Shown here piece by piece: positions 34,493-44,058 of a stretch of 64,000 bases of DNA. The notes under the pieces were generated by a model. It ran no database searches. It saw only the letters and a program-made list of their open reading frames with translations, and was not told the origin of the DNA. The stretch's first letter is position 1; each line of letters starts with the position of its first letter. This DNA comes from JAVJUV01 sp040220415. Lineage in GTDB: Bacteria > Pseudomonadota > Alphaproteobacteria > Rhodobacterales > Rhodobacteraceae. The stretch covers positions 40,691 through 104,690 of the forward strand of contig JAVJUV010000140.1 in NCBI GenBank assembly GCA_040220415.1, read 5' to 3'. Made by a program: the position numbers and the translations under genes.

Positions 34493-36100
34493 TCAGATCA
34501 GCGCCCAATCTCCCCTCCAAAGGGCGACGGCAGCGATCAGTGCATTCGCACTCGCATGGGCGGCCGTGGCATCAGCCAGCCGCCCATGTCGCATGTAGAG
34601 CAGCGAAAACACCACCCCCGCCAGCGCCGCCTCGATCCAGCGACCATGCACCAGCGCGAACAATCCAGCCGAAACCGTGATCGCGGCCACCCGGCTCAGC
34701 GGCGTGCCCCGGTCGATCCGCGCCTGCACATATCCGCGAAAGATTAACTCCTCGATCACCGGCACCAGTGCCACCGTGCCAAGGATGCGCAAGCCTGCCC
34801 ATAGCGCAAACGCCCCCGCCCCAAGCCCTGCCAGCGCGGCTGGCACCGGCTCTGCGGGCGGTGCCGTCACGATCCACGCCACACCGACCCCCAACCCCGC
34901 CAGCACCGACAACGGCGATGGCCAGTCCAGATAACGCGCCACGGTGGCCCGCGCCCACCAGAGCGCCCCCAGCATCAAACCCACCTGCAACGGATACCCC
35001 AGCGCGGGCTCGGCCCAGAACGCCTGCACGAGCATCCCCGACAGCGCGAACACGATGAACGGCACGATCCGCCCGGCCACGTCATCCTGCGCCAGCGGCG
35101 GCAGCGCGGGCCGCGCCTCGGGCCGGGCGTCATGCTGAAGCGCATAGCGGTTGCGATTGACCACAACCAGCACGCCAACGGCCAGCCCGGTGAACATGAT
35201 CCAGCCCGCAAAACTGTGAAATCCGTTGACCGCCAGTTCGGGCGAGACATGCGCGCCAATCAGGATCAGCGCAGTGATCCGCACGGTATTGAAGATCCAG
35301 CTGACCAGCAGCGCCAGCGGCCAGATCACCAGCCCGAACCGGCGCAACCGAAGATCATCGCGAAACAGCACCGCATAGAGCGCCAGAAAGGCGGTGATCA
35401 GCACCAGACCCTCGATCCCCGAACAGGTCTCCGCCACCTCGACGCGAAACTCCTGCGTGCCGATGATATAGGCCTCGGGATTGACCACCACCATGTCCGA
35501 GAACAGCCGCAGCATCAGGTAGACCGCGATAAAGGTCACATCGGTCAGCGCCTGTACCGTCCAGAGCGGCCCGGCCAGCACCACAATGCCCGGGATCGCC
35601 GCCGCAACCCCGCAGATCGCCAGCACCGATGCCGCGCGCCCGGACAGCCAGCCAGCCCAGGCCCCGGGCCGCGCCAGCCAGAACAGCCCGCCCGTCGCCG
35701 CCATGGCCGCCCCCGTGCAGAGCACCGGAAAGACCCGGTGAAAGACCTGATTCATGTCAGCGGCAGGGACGACAACAAGCGGGGCCAACGTCACCAGAAT
35801 CCCGGCCCCGTGCAGCACCGCCCAGCCCCGGCCACCGGGGGCCATGGCGGTGATCCGGGCAAAGCCCGCTCGCGCCTCGGGCCGCGCCCAGAGATACACC
35901 CCCAGAAGCGAGGCCGCACAGACCACCCAAAGCGCCACCCAGCGCAACCTGCGACAGGCGGTCTCGACTGCCGTGGCGCGGCATTCGATATCGCTGAACA
36001 CCTGAAAGGCGGCGACCAGCACCGCCATCTCGGCGACAAACAGCGCACCCAGCCAGAGCGCGCGATGCGATATTCTGCTATGTCCCGAGGTCTGATCCAT
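34493..36100 (-). CDS. exosortase E/CPBP protease fusion (VPEID-CTERM system)
   Basis: The protein of about 535 residues joins two membrane enzymes. The exosortase part carries the triad C226 (AETCSGIEG), R274 (FNTVRIT) and H295 (NGFHSFAGW). The C-terminal CPBP (Abi/Rce1-type) metalloprotease part has EELIFRG (E450, E451, R455), FALVHGRW and HASANALIA. It would cleave and sort proteins with VPEID-CTERM tails, such as the convergent 58-residue protein. The ATG at 36100 gives MDQTSGHSRI; a GTG at 36139 would add 13 residues. Family identity is clear; the physiological role is unknown. Confidence 0.9.
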   Translation of the reverse strand: MDQTSGHSRISHRALWLGALFVAEMAVLVAAFQVFSDIECRATAVETACRRLRWVALWVVCAASLLGVYLWARPEARAGFARITAMAPGGRGWAVLHGAGILVTLAPLVVVPAADMNQVFHRVFPVLCTGAAMAATGGLFWLARPGAWAGWLSGRAASVLAICGVAAAIPGIVVLAGPLWTVQALTDVTFIAVYLMLRLFSDMVVVNPEAYIIGTQEFRVEVAETCSGIEGLVLITAFLALYAVLFRDDLRLRRFGLVIWPLALLVSWIFNTVRITALILIGAHVSPELAVNGFHSFAGWIMFTGLAVGVLVVVNRNRYALQHDARPEARPALPPLAQDDVAGRIVPFIVFALSGMLVQAFWAEPALGYPLQVGLMLGALWWARATVARYLDWPSPLSVLAGLGVGVAWIVTAPPAEPVPAALAGLGAGAFALWAGLRILGTVALVPVIEELIFRGYVQARIDRGTPLSRVAAITVSAGLFALVHGRWIEAALAGVVFSLLYMRHGRLADATAAHASANALIAAVALWRGDWALI

Positions 36101-36165
36101 GCCCCGCGCTAGCCCGCGCGGATGATCGCAATATGGCACGGCCGGGGCATTTTGCGGCCCCGCCC

Positions 36166-36831
36166 TCAGAGGCCCAGCTTGTCGCGCATGAACGCGAGCG
36201 CCACCGACAACCCGTCGGGTGCGATGCCATGCGCGGTGCCCTTCATGATATGGGCATAGACGTCCTTCCAGCCCGCCTCCTGCAAGGCCTCGGCGGCCTC
36301 CGGCAACGATTGCACCCGCACCACGTCATCGGCATCGCCATGCACCAGCAGGACCGGCGGGCGGCTGCGGGTCTCGTCGGCCAGCAGTTCCGGCGACAGC
36401 AAGCGGCCGGAAAACGCCACGATCCCCGCCACCTCGTCCTCGCGGCGCGGTGCCACATGCAGCGCCATCATCGTGCCCTGTGAAAAGCCGAACAGCACCA
36501 CCTGTTCGGGCAGCAGGTCTTCATCGACCATCAGCGCATCGAGAAACGCATCGAGATCCTGCGCCGCCGCGATCAATCCGCGCTCGGCCTCTTCCTCGCT
36601 GGAATTGTCGATCCACGGGATCGGAAACCATTGCAGCCCCATCGGCATGCCCGGAATGCTCTCCGGCGCGTCAGGTGCCACGAATAGCGTATCGGGCAGA
36701 TGCTCGCCCAACGGGTCCGCCAACCCCAGCAAATCCGCGCCATTGGCCCCGTAGCCGTGCAAAAACACCACCGCCGATCGGGTCTCGCCCGACACGGGCT
36801 CCCTGCGGCCTGCCGTCAATACCCGTGTCAT
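36166..36831 (-). CDS. alpha/beta hydrolase, phospholipase/carboxylesterase family
   Basis: The 221-residue enzyme belongs to the YpfH/acyl-protein thioesterase-like esterases. It has the VVFLHGYGANG oxyanion region, the nucleophile FGFSQGTMMALH, the acid in VLLVHGDADDVV and the histidine in KGTAHGIAPDGL. It is soluble and cytoplasmic. The start overlaps the stop of the upstream DNA glycosylase gene by ATGA, so both are cotranscribed. The natural ester substrate is unknown. Confidence 0.88.
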   Translation of the reverse strand: MTRVLTAGRREPVSGETRSAVVFLHGYGANGADLLGLADPLGEHLPDTLFVAPDAPESIPGMPMGLQWFPIPWIDNSSEEEAERGLIAAAQDLDAFLDALMVDEDLLPEQVVLFGFSQGTMMALHVAPRREDEVAGIVAFSGRLLSPELLADETRSRPPVLLVHGDADDVVRVQSLPEAAEALQEAGWKDVYAHIMKGTAHGIAPDGLSVALAFMRDKLGL

Positions 36832-37457
36832 CTGATCCCTTCCCTGTCCTTGGCTACCCGGTAATAGGCCCAGAGCAGCCGCGCCGCAACCGACCGCCAC
36901 GGCGACCACGCAAGCGACATCTCGCGAAAGGCGCGCGGGCGTGGCCGCTCCGGCAAATCGTAGAGAATGCGCGCCGCCTCCTGCAACGCCAGATCGCCCG
37001 GCGCGAAGACATCCGCCCGCCCGAGGCTGAACATCGCGTAAATTTCCGCCGTCCACACACCGATGCCCGAAACTTCCGTCAGCGTGGCGATCACCTCGTC
37101 ATCCGGCGCATCGCGCAACGCGGCATAGTCGATCTCGGCCTCTGCCAGCGCCCGGGCATAGCGCGCCTTCTGACGGCTCAGCCCCACGGCGCGCAGATCG
37201 TCGTCGCTGACGGCGCGAATCGTCTGCGGATCGGCATAGCCCGCCGCCTCGACCCGGCCCCAGATCGCATTCGCGGAGGCGACGCTGACCTGCTGGCTGA
37301 CGATCGCACTCAACAGCCGGGTAAACCCGTCCTTGCTGCGCCGCAGAGGCAAGGCCCCGGTCTGCGCATAGGCCTGCGCCATGCGCGGGCAGACGCGTGC
37401 GAGATGCGCCGCCCCTTCGGCCACGTCGTCATGGGTTTCGATGATGCGTCCTGTCAT
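36828..37457 (-). CDS. DNA-3-methyladenine glycosylase (HhH-GPD family)
   Basis: The 209-residue enzyme excises alkylated purines in base excision repair. The helix-hairpin-helix is in ATLTEVSGIGVWTAEIYAMF and the catalytic aspartate in VFAPGDLALQEAA, in place of the usual FPxxDxxL; the N-terminal part has FTRLLSAIVSQQVS. This matches the AlkA/MagII-type second-family enzymes. It precedes the esterase gene in one operon and is divergent from the MFS gene. Confidence 0.87.
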   Translation of the reverse strand: MTGRIIETHDDVAEGAAHLARVCPRMAQAYAQTGALPLRRSKDGFTRLLSAIVSQQVSVASANAIWGRVEAAGYADPQTIRAVSDDDLRAVGLSRQKARYARALAEAEIDYAALRDAPDDEVIATLTEVSGIGVWTAEIYAMFSLGRADVFAPGDLALQEAARILYDLPERPRPRAFREMSLAWSPWRSVAARLLWAYYRVAKDREGIR

Positions 37458-37550
37458 GCCCGCGATCATAGGCCGCTTGCGGCAAAACCCAAGGGGGTGC
37501 GGACGCAATCGCGCTTGCACCTCTCCGGCCCCGGGTCTAGCAAGCTGTCC

Positions 37551-38768
37551 ATGACCGACGCCACCCTGCATATCGACGACAGTCGCGCCAAGCGCAACGT
37601 GGCCGTTCTGGTGGCGGCACAGGCGATCCTTGGCGCGCAGATGCCGATGATCTTCGTGGTTGGCGGCCTCGCCGGGCAATCGCTGGCCTCGAATGTCTGT
37701 TTCGCCACGCTGCCGATTTCGCTGATCGTGCTGGGCTCGATGCTCTCGGCCACGCCGGTGTCGCATATGATGCAGCGCTATGGCCGTCGCGCGGGCTTCA
37801 TGATCGGGGCGCTTGCGGGGGCAATCGGCGGGCTTGTCGGGGCCTATGGCCTCTACGTGGCGTCCTTCCCGATCTTTCTGGCGGGCAGCTTCATCACCGG
37901 CACCTACATGTCGGCGCAGGGCTTTTACCGCTTCGCCGCCGCCGATACCGCCAGCGAGACCTTCCGCCCCAAGGCGATTTCCTATGTCATGGCCGGGGGC
38001 CTTCTGAGCGCCATCATCGGGCCACAGCTGGTCAAACTCACGTCGCAGGCGATGGTGATCCCGTTCTTCGGCACCTATCTGGCGGTGATCGCACTCAATC
38101 TTGTGGGGGCGTTCCTGTTCCTGCTGCTCGACATCCCCAAGCCGCCGATCCCGTCGGAGGACGCACCGCGCGGGCGCTCGCGCATGGAATTGCTGAAGAC
38201 CCCGCGCATCGCGGTGGCGGTGATCTGCGCGATGGTCTCCTACGCGCTGATGAACCTGGTGATGACCTCGACGCCGCTTGCCGTGGTGGGCTGCGGCTTT
38301 GACGAGGGCAACGCGGCCGATATCGTCACCGCGCATGTTCTGGCGATGTATATCCCGTCGTTCTTCACCGGCCACCTGATCGTGCGCTTCGGGGTGGAAA
38401 AGATCGTCGCCACCGGGCTGATCATCCTTGCCGGTGCGGGCGCGGTGGCGCTCTCGGGGGTGGAGCTGGAGCATTTCTTCGTGGCGCTGATCCTGCTCGG
38501 TCTGGGCTGGAATTTCGGCTTCATCGGCGCGACCACGATGCTGGCGGGGGCCCATGCCCCGCATGAGCGCGGGCGCATGCAGGGGCTCAACGACCTGCTG
38601 GTCTTTGGCGGGGTGACCTTTGCCTCGCTCGCCTCGGGCGGGCTGATGAACTGCTCGGGCAGCTCCGCGCAGGCGGGCTGGACCGCGGTCAACCTCGCCA
38701 TGGCCCCCTTCCTGATGCTGGCGGGGGCGGCGCTGATCTGGCTGGTGATGCGCCCGCGCACGGCGTGA
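37551..38768 (+). CDS. MFS transporter
   Basis: The 405-residue protein has twelve likely membrane helices, with the loop 2-3 motif QRYGRRAGFMIGALAG and the repeated motif RFGVEKIVATG in the second half. The central loop after helix 6 carries IPKPPIPSEDAPRGRSR. The substrate is unknown; similar proteins are annotated as drug or arabinose-type exporters. A longer upstream frame to 36450 overlaps established genes and is ignored. The intergenic repeat C follows the stop. Confidence 0.85.
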   Translation: MTDATLHIDDSRAKRNVAVLVAAQAILGAQMPMIFVVGGLAGQSLASNVCFATLPISLIVLGSMLSATPVSHMMQRYGRRAGFMIGALAGAIGGLVGAYGLYVASFPIFLAGSFITGTYMSAQGFYRFAAADTASETFRPKAISYVMAGGLLSAIIGPQLVKLTSQAMVIPFFGTYLAVIALNLVGAFLFLLLDIPKPPIPSEDAPRGRSRMELLKTPRIAVAVICAMVSYALMNLVMTSTPLAVVGCGFDEGNAADIVTAHVLAMYIPSFFTGHLIVRFGVEKIVATGLIILAGAGAVALSGVELEHFFVALILLGLGWNFGFIGATTMLAGAHAPHERGRMQGLNDLLVFGGVTFASLASGGLMNCSGSSAQAGWTAVNLAMAPFLMLAGAALIWLVMRPRTA

Positions 38769-38788
38769 TCGCTGGCGTCAGCCGGGCT

Positions 38789-38814
38789 TTTTGAGTATTT
38801 TCGCCATAAAGAAA
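38789..38814 (+). repeat. dispersed intergenic repeat, copy C
   Basis: TTGAGTATTTTCGCCATAAA is followed by GAAAC. It shares TGAGTATTT and CCATAAAGAAAC with copy B. It lies between the MFS gene and the small membrane protein gene. Confidence 0.55.
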
Positions 38815-38829
38815 CAGCAAGGGGGCGCC

Positions 38830-39216
38830 ATGATTTCCGAGGTCTTGCAAAGTTATCGCCGCCTGCCGCTTTGGGTTCAGGCCTGGGTGTCATTCATCCT
38901 CGTGCCGGTAAATGCCGCGTCATTGGCCTTTCTGTCCGAGCCTTTTGGCCTCTGGATCGCGGCGCTGGCGGTGGGGGCGATGCTGCTCAACGGCCTGATC
39001 ATGCTGGTCGAGCGCGGCTTTTCCAAGCTGATGGCGCTGCCGCATGTGCTGATCTGGACGCCGATGCTGGGGCTGGTGCTATGGCTGCTGGCGCAGGACA
39101 TCGCGCCTGCCTACCGGGTTTATCTGCTGATCCTGCTGGCGGTCGATGCGGTCTCGCTGGTCTTTGACGTGATCGACACCCGCAAATGGCTGTCAGGCGA
39201 CCGCAAGATCGCCTGA
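38830..39216 (+). CDS. small membrane protein, function unknown
   Basis: The 128-residue protein has four hydrophobic segments (about 15-31, 37-57, 64-82, 92-108) and a cytosolic tail. No enzymatic motif is seen. The ATG at 38830 is preferred, with GGGGG upstream; an earlier TTG in frame lies within intergenic repeat C and is unlikely. It may follow the MFS gene in a transcript. It is convergent with the dehydrogenase gene. Confidence 0.7.
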   Translation: MISEVLQSYRRLPLWVQAWVSFILVPVNAASLAFLSEPFGLWIAALAVGAMLLNGLIMLVERGFSKLMALPHVLIWTPMLGLVLWLLAQDIAPAYRVYLLILLAVDAVSLVFDVIDTRKWLSGDRKIA

Positions 39217-39226
39217 CGCAGGCGTT

Positions 39227-40099
39227 TCAGCCCAGCTTGCGCAGCCGCGCGAAGAGGCTGGAGGTGTCCCAGCGTCCGCCGCCCATTTTCTGGACGTCCT
39301 TGTAGAACTGATCGACCAGGGCCGTGACCGGCAGGCTCGCGCCGGTCTCGTCGGCGGTCGACAGGCAAATGCCCAGATCCTTGCGCATCCAGTCGACGGC
39401 AAAGCCATGCTCCCACTTGTCATCCAGCATGGTCTCGTAGCGATTGTTCATCTGCCACGAGCCGGCGGCCCCCTGGCTGATCACCTCGACCACCGCGCGC
39501 CCGTCTAGCCCCGCCTTCTCGGCGAAATGCAGCGCCTCGGAAAGGCCCTGCACCAGCCCCGCGATGGCAATCTGGTTGCACATCTTGGTCATCTGCCCGG
39601 CCCCGCTCTCGCCGATGCGGCGGCAGAGCTTGGCATAGGTGGTCATGATCGGCTCGGCGGCATCATAAGCCGCCTGATCTCCGCCGCACATGATCGACAG
39701 CTGGCCGTTCTCGGCCCCCGCCTGTCCGCCCGACACCGGCGCGTCGACGAATTGCTGTCCACCGGCGCGGGCACCGGCATAAAGCTCTGCCGTGACCTTG
39801 GACGATACCGTGGTGTGATCGACAAAGATCGCGCCCTCATCCATCCCGGCAAAGGCCCCGTCGCCACCCAGGCAGACGCTGCGCAGGTCGTCGTCATTGC
39901 CGACGCAGGCCATCACGAACTCGGCCCCTTCGGCGGCCTCGCGCGGGGTCGGCGCGTGCCGCCCGCCATGCTGCGACGCCCATTTTTCGGCCTTTGACGC
40001 GGTGCGATTATAGACACAGACATCATGGCCCGCCGCCTGCAGATGCCCCGCCATCGGATAGCCCATGACGCCCAATCCCAGAAATGCCAGCTTTGCCAT
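39227..40099 (-). CDS. NAD(P)-dependent beta-hydroxyacid dehydrogenase family
   Basis: The 290-residue enzyme has the Rossmann motif FLGLGVMGYPMAGHL and the 3-hydroxyisobutyrate dehydrogenase patterns DAPVSGGQAGAENG and GAGQMTKMCNQI, the latter with the catalytic lysine. The family covers 3-hydroxyisobutyrate, tartronate semialdehyde and glyoxylate reductases; the exact substrate is unknown. AGGAGGAG precedes the ATG. It is divergent from the penicillin acylase-family gene. Confidence 0.87.
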   Translation of the reverse strand: MAKLAFLGLGVMGYPMAGHLQAAGHDVCVYNRTASKAEKWASQHGGRHAPTPREAAEGAEFVMACVGNDDDLRSVCLGGDGAFAGMDEGAIFVDHTTVSSKVTAELYAGARAGGQQFVDAPVSGGQAGAENGQLSIMCGGDQAAYDAAEPIMTTYAKLCRRIGESGAGQMTKMCNQIAIAGLVQGLSEALHFAEKAGLDGRAVVEVISQGAAGSWQMNNRYETMLDDKWEHGFAVDWMRKDLGICLSTADETGASLPVTALVDQFYKDVQKMGGGRWDTSSLFARLRKLG

Positions 40100-40206
40100 T
40101 CTTCTCTCCTCCTGATCGCGTGTTGCCATTGTCTCACGGGGGATTTCTGACTATCCCAGCAGGAGATGCAAGCAGAAACCCGGATAAGGCGACCCCTGTG
40201 GCGGTG

Positions 40207-42675
40207 ATGATCAAATGGCTCTTGCGCGTGGCCGGCGCGGTGGTGGTGCTGTCGCTTCTGGCGCTTCTTGCCACCTATATGCTGCTGTCACGCTCGCTCC
40301 CGGACTATGACAAGCGGCTCGCCGTGCGCGGGCTGGACGCGCCGCTCGAGATCGTGCGCGACAACGCCAATGTGCCGCATATTTTCGGCACCAGCGACAG
40401 GGATGTCTTCTTTGGCCTCGGATATGCCCATGCGCAGGACCGGCTGTGGCAGATGATGACCATGCGGCGCACCGTGCAGGGGCGCCTCTCGGAGGTATTC
40501 GGCACCCGCACCGTCAAGATCGACAGCACGCTGCGGCGCTTCGATCTCTACAACCTCGCGCGGCAATCGGTGGCGGCGCAGGACGCGGAAACGCTGGCCG
40601 CGCTCAAGGCTTATTCCGATGGCGTCAACGCCCGGATCACCGAGATCAATCAGGACGCACTGGGCCGCGGCGCGCCCGAGCAGTTCATCTTCAACGCCCC
40701 GATCGCACCCTGGCAGCCCGCCGATTCGATCGCCATGATCAAGCTGATGGCCGTGCAACTCTCGGGGCATCTCGATAACGAAGTAACCTTCGCACGCGCC
40801 TCGCTCGCGCTCGACGATCCCGCGCGGCTCGACGACATCATGCCGCTCGCCCCGGGCAGCGGCATCGCCACGCTGCCGGAATATGCCAGCCTCTTCCCGG
40901 ATGCCGCGTTTCGCCATGCAGCGGCAGAGACGGACCTGACCGGCGATCCGCTCTCACCCTTCAAGCGGCGCGCCTTTGCCGGGGCCTCGAACGCCTTTGC
41001 GGCCGCGCCCTCGCGCTCGGCGGCGGGCGGCACGCTGATGGCCAATGATCCGCATCTTGGCTTTTCGGCGCCGAATATCTGGTATCTGGCCCGGATGGAG
41101 CTGCAATCGGGCGGCGTGATCGGCGGCACCATCCCCGGCATCCCGGTCATCCTGACCGGGCGCAGCGCGCGGCTGGGATGGGGGGTAACCTCGTCCTATC
41201 TCGACGATCAGGACGTGTTCATCGAGGAACTGAACCCCGACAACACCGACCAGTACCGCACGCCCGACGGCTGGAAGAGCTTTCGTACCACCCGCTCGAT
41301 CATCGAGATCAAGGATGCCGATCCGGTCACCCTCACCCTGCGCTGGACCGACAATGGCCCGGTCCTGCCCGGCAGTCACTACAACCTTTCAGAGGTGACA
41401 CCGCCCGGTCACGTGGCCTCGGTCGCCTGGACCGCACTCAGCGGCGAGGACACGACGATGACCTCGGCGATGGGCCTGATGCGCGCGCAGACCGTGCAAG
41501 ACGCGATCGACATCAGCCGAGGCTTTATCGCGCCCTCGCAGAACCTCACGCTGGTCGGTCAGGACACCATCGCCATGCGCCTGATCGGTGCCATGCCCCG
41601 CCGCAGCGCCCGGCACGAGAGCGAGGGGCGCATGCCCTCGCGCGGCTGGCTGCCGGAGAACCGCTGGCAGGGCATGCTGCCCTTCGCCGCCAATCCTGAA
41701 TTCATCGCCCCCAAGGGCGGCATCCTCGGCAATACCAACAACAAGGTGGTGGATCGCCCGTTCCCGATGCATGTCAGCCATCTGTGGGGCGACACGCAGC
41801 GGGTGCACCGCTGGCGCCGCCTGATGCAGAGCCGCGAGGTCCATACCCGCGACAGCTTCATCGAGGCACAGCTCGATACCGTGAGCTTCACCGCCCGCTC
41901 GATCCTGCCACTGATCGGGGCCGATCTGTGGTTCACCGGCGAGGCCGCCCCCGAAGGCACGCCCGAACGCCTGCGCCAGCGCGCGCTCACCATGCTTGCC
42001 GACTGGAACGGCGAGATGAACGAGCACCTGCCCGAGCCGCTGATCTACGCCGCCTGGATGCGGGCGCTGATGGACCGGCTCATCCGCGACGACCTCGGGC
42101 CGCTGTCGCGTGACTTCGACCATCCTGACCCGGTCTTTATCGAGCGCGTCTTCCGCGACGTGGACGGGGCCGCCGAATGGTGCAACGTCAAGCAGTCAGC
42201 GGCACAAGAGACCTGCGCCGACATCTCGCGCATGGCGCTCGACGATGCGCTGATCTGGATCGAGGAACGCTACGGCACCTCGCTCGAAAGCCTGCGATGG
42301 GGCGACGCACATCAGGCGACACATGACCATCAGGTGCTGGGCGAGGTGCCGCTCTTGCGCTATTTCGTGAATATCCGGCAATCGACCTCGGGCGGCGACA
42401 ACACGCTCCTGCGCGGGCGCACGCGCGGCGGTGACGGGCCCGATCCGTTCCACAACGTGCATGGCGCAGGCTTTCGCGGGGTCTATGATTTCGCCGATCC
42501 CGACAGCAGCGTGTTCATCATCGCCACCGGGCAGTCCGGCCATTTCCTCAGCCGCCATTACGACGATCTGGCGCAACTCTGGAGGCGCGGAGAATATGTC
42601 CCGATGTCTCTCGATCCCGATCTGGCGCGCGCCGCATCCGTGGGGGTGACGGTGCTGGAGCCGACGGCCGAATAG
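40207..42675 (+). CDS. penicillin acylase family hydrolase
   Basis: This Ntn-hydrolase precursor has about 822 residues. An N-terminal membrane signal (WLLRVAGAVVVLSLLALLATYML) is followed by the alpha part, a processing site with the N-terminal nucleophile serine of the beta chain (AGASNAF, S261), and beta-chain motifs NDPHLGFSAPNIWY and GVTSSYLDDQDVFIEEL. Family members cleave amide bonds in beta-lactams or acyl-homoserine lactones; substrate unknown. Starts near 40198-40207 are possible; ATG at 40207 gives a clean signal. It converges on pqqE with a 7-nt gap. Confidence 0.88.
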   Translation: MIKWLLRVAGAVVVLSLLALLATYMLLSRSLPDYDKRLAVRGLDAPLEIVRDNANVPHIFGTSDRDVFFGLGYAHAQDRLWQMMTMRRTVQGRLSEVFGTRTVKIDSTLRRFDLYNLARQSVAAQDAETLAALKAYSDGVNARITEINQDALGRGAPEQFIFNAPIAPWQPADSIAMIKLMAVQLSGHLDNEVTFARASLALDDPARLDDIMPLAPGSGIATLPEYASLFPDAAFRHAAAETDLTGDPLSPFKRRAFAGASNAFAAAPSRSAAGGTLMANDPHLGFSAPNIWYLARMELQSGGVIGGTIPGIPVILTGRSARLGWGVTSSYLDDQDVFIEELNPDNTDQYRTPDGWKSFRTTRSIIEIKDADPVTLTLRWTDNGPVLPGSHYNLSEVTPPGHVASVAWTALSGEDTTMTSAMGLMRAQTVQDAIDISRGFIAPSQNLTLVGQDTIAMRLIGAMPRRSARHESEGRMPSRGWLPENRWQGMLPFAANPEFIAPKGGILGNTNNKVVDRPFPMHVSHLWGDTQRVHRWRRLMQSREVHTRDSFIEAQLDTVSFTARSILPLIGADLWFTGEAAPEGTPERLRQRALTMLADWNGEMNEHLPEPLIYAAWMRALMDRLIRDDLGPLSRDFDHPDPVFIERVFRDVDGAAEWCNVKQSAAQETCADISRMALDDALIWIEERYGTSLESLRWGDAHQATHDHQVLGEVPLLRYFVNIRQSTSGGDNTLLRGRTRGGDGPDPFHNVHGAGFRGVYDFADPDSSVFIIATGQSGHFLSRHYDDLAQLWRRGEYVPMSLDPDLARAASVGVTVLEPTAE

Positions 42676-42682
42676 CCGCGGC

Positions 42683-43783
42683 TCAGGCGTTCGTTTTCTG
42701 CGGCATGGTCCGATAGACCAGCGCCGCGTCATCACGCGTGGCATGGGCATCGGCACTGGCCTGTAAGACGCCGTGATGGGGCGATTTCACGCAGACCGGG
42801 TCAGTCGCATTCGGATCGCCCAGGATCGCCATCGCCTGACAGCGGCAACCGCCAAAGTCGATCTCCTTGCGCTCGCAGCTCTTGCACGGCTCCTGCATCC
42901 AGTCGGTGCCGCGATAGGCATTGAAGGCCGCGCCCTCGTACCAGATTTCCCGCAGGGGCCGCTCGCTCAAGTTGTCAAAGCTCAGATGCGGGATGCTCTG
43001 GGCCGCGTGGCAGGGCAACACCTGCCCGTCGGGAATGACGTTCAGGCCGCTGCTGCCCCAGCCGCCCATGCAGCGCTTGGGCAGATCCTCGTGATAATCG
43101 GCGGGCACATAGTCGATCACCAGCCGCCCCTTGAGACGCGCCCGCGCCTCGGCCACCAGCCGTGTCGCCTCGCGCGCCTGCTCGCGCGTCGGCATCAGCG
43201 CGTCGCGGTTTTCCAGCGCCCAGCCGTGGAATTGCACCGTCGCCACCTCGATCCGGCGCGCGCCCATCTCCTCGGCCATCTCGATGGCGCGCGGCAATTG
43301 ATGCAGGTTGCGCCGATGCAGCACCGCGTTCAGCGTCAGCGGAAAGCCGATCGCGCCGATCCATTCGGCGACCTGCATCTTGCGGGCAAAGCCACCGCGA
43401 TAGCCGCCGATCTCGTCGGCCATGGCCGGGTCGGTGCCCTGCAACGAGAGCTGCACATGATCCAGCCCCGCCTCGTCCAGCTCGCGCAGCCGCCGCTCGG
43501 TCAGGCCGATCCCCGAGGTGATGAGATTGGTATAAAGCCCCGCCTCGCGCGCCCCCGCGATCAGTTCGGTGAGATCGCGGCGCGACGCGGGCTCGCCCCC
43601 CGACAGGTGCAGTTGCAGCACCCCCAGATCCGCCGCCTGCCGGAACACATCCACCCATGTCGCGGTGTCCAATTCGCGCTCCTGCCGGGTCAGCTCCAGC
43701 GGGTTCGAGCAATAGGGGCACGACAGCGGACAGCGATGCGTCAGCTCGGCCAGCATGGCGATGGGCGGATTGATTTGGGTCAT
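42683..43783 (-). CDS. pqqE: PQQ biosynthesis radical SAM protein PqqE
   Basis: PqqE joins the glutamate and tyrosine side chains of PqqA. The 366-residue protein has the radical SAM cluster motif C18-x3-C22-x2-C25 (CPLSCPYC), plus SPASM cysteines for auxiliary clusters (KRCMGGWGS, VLPCHAA, EPCKSCERKEIDFGGCRCQ). It overlaps pqqD by ATGA and is the last gene of pqqABCDE. Confidence 0.97.
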   Translation of the reverse strand: MTQINPPIAMLAELTHRCPLSCPYCSNPLELTRQERELDTATWVDVFRQAADLGVLQLHLSGGEPASRRDLTELIAGAREAGLYTNLITSGIGLTERRLRELDEAGLDHVQLSLQGTDPAMADEIGGYRGGFARKMQVAEWIGAIGFPLTLNAVLHRRNLHQLPRAIEMAEEMGARRIEVATVQFHGWALENRDALMPTREQAREATRLVAEARARLKGRLVIDYVPADYHEDLPKRCMGGWGSSGLNVIPDGQVLPCHAAQSIPHLSFDNLSERPLREIWYEGAAFNAYRGTDWMQEPCKSCERKEIDFGGCRCQAMAILGDPNATDPVCVKSPHHGVLQASADAHATRDDAALVYRTMPQKTNA

Positions 43784-44058
43784 GCAGTCACGTCCAGAAA
43801 CCGACGGTCGCGCAAGGCCGAGAGAAACCCGGCGCTGTCTTGGGCGATCTGCTCGGGCGGGGCCTCGTATTTCTCGGCCAGCATCTGCGTGATCTCTCCG
43901 AAACTGCGCTGCCCGTCAACCTCTGACAGGATCGCATGCCCGACCGCATCCAGCGTCAGCGCCCGCTCGGGGGCCAGCAGCACCCAAGTCTCACGTACCC
44001 GGTCGAAATGCAGCCGCACGCCACGCGGCAGGGCGGGGATATCGGCAGGTTTCATCAT
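43780..44058 (-). CDS. pqqD: PQQ biosynthesis peptide chaperone PqqD
   Basis: This 92-residue RiPP-recognition protein binds PqqA and presents it to PqqE. The sequence (ALPRGVRLHFDRVRETWVLL, LDAVGHAILSEVDGQRS) fits the winged-helix PqqD family. It is a separate gene here and not fused to pqqC or pqqE. It overlaps both neighbours by 4 nt. Confidence 0.95.
   Translation of the reverse strand: MMKPADIPALPRGVRLHFDRVRETWVLLAPERALTLDAVGHAILSEVDGQRSFGEITQMLAEKYEAPPEQIAQDSAGFLSALRDRRFLDVTA

Noticed and set aside
36450..37550. 367-residue N-terminal extension of the MFS frame
   Set aside because: It runs opposite the esterase and glycosylase genes and has no membrane character. The transporter starts at 37551.
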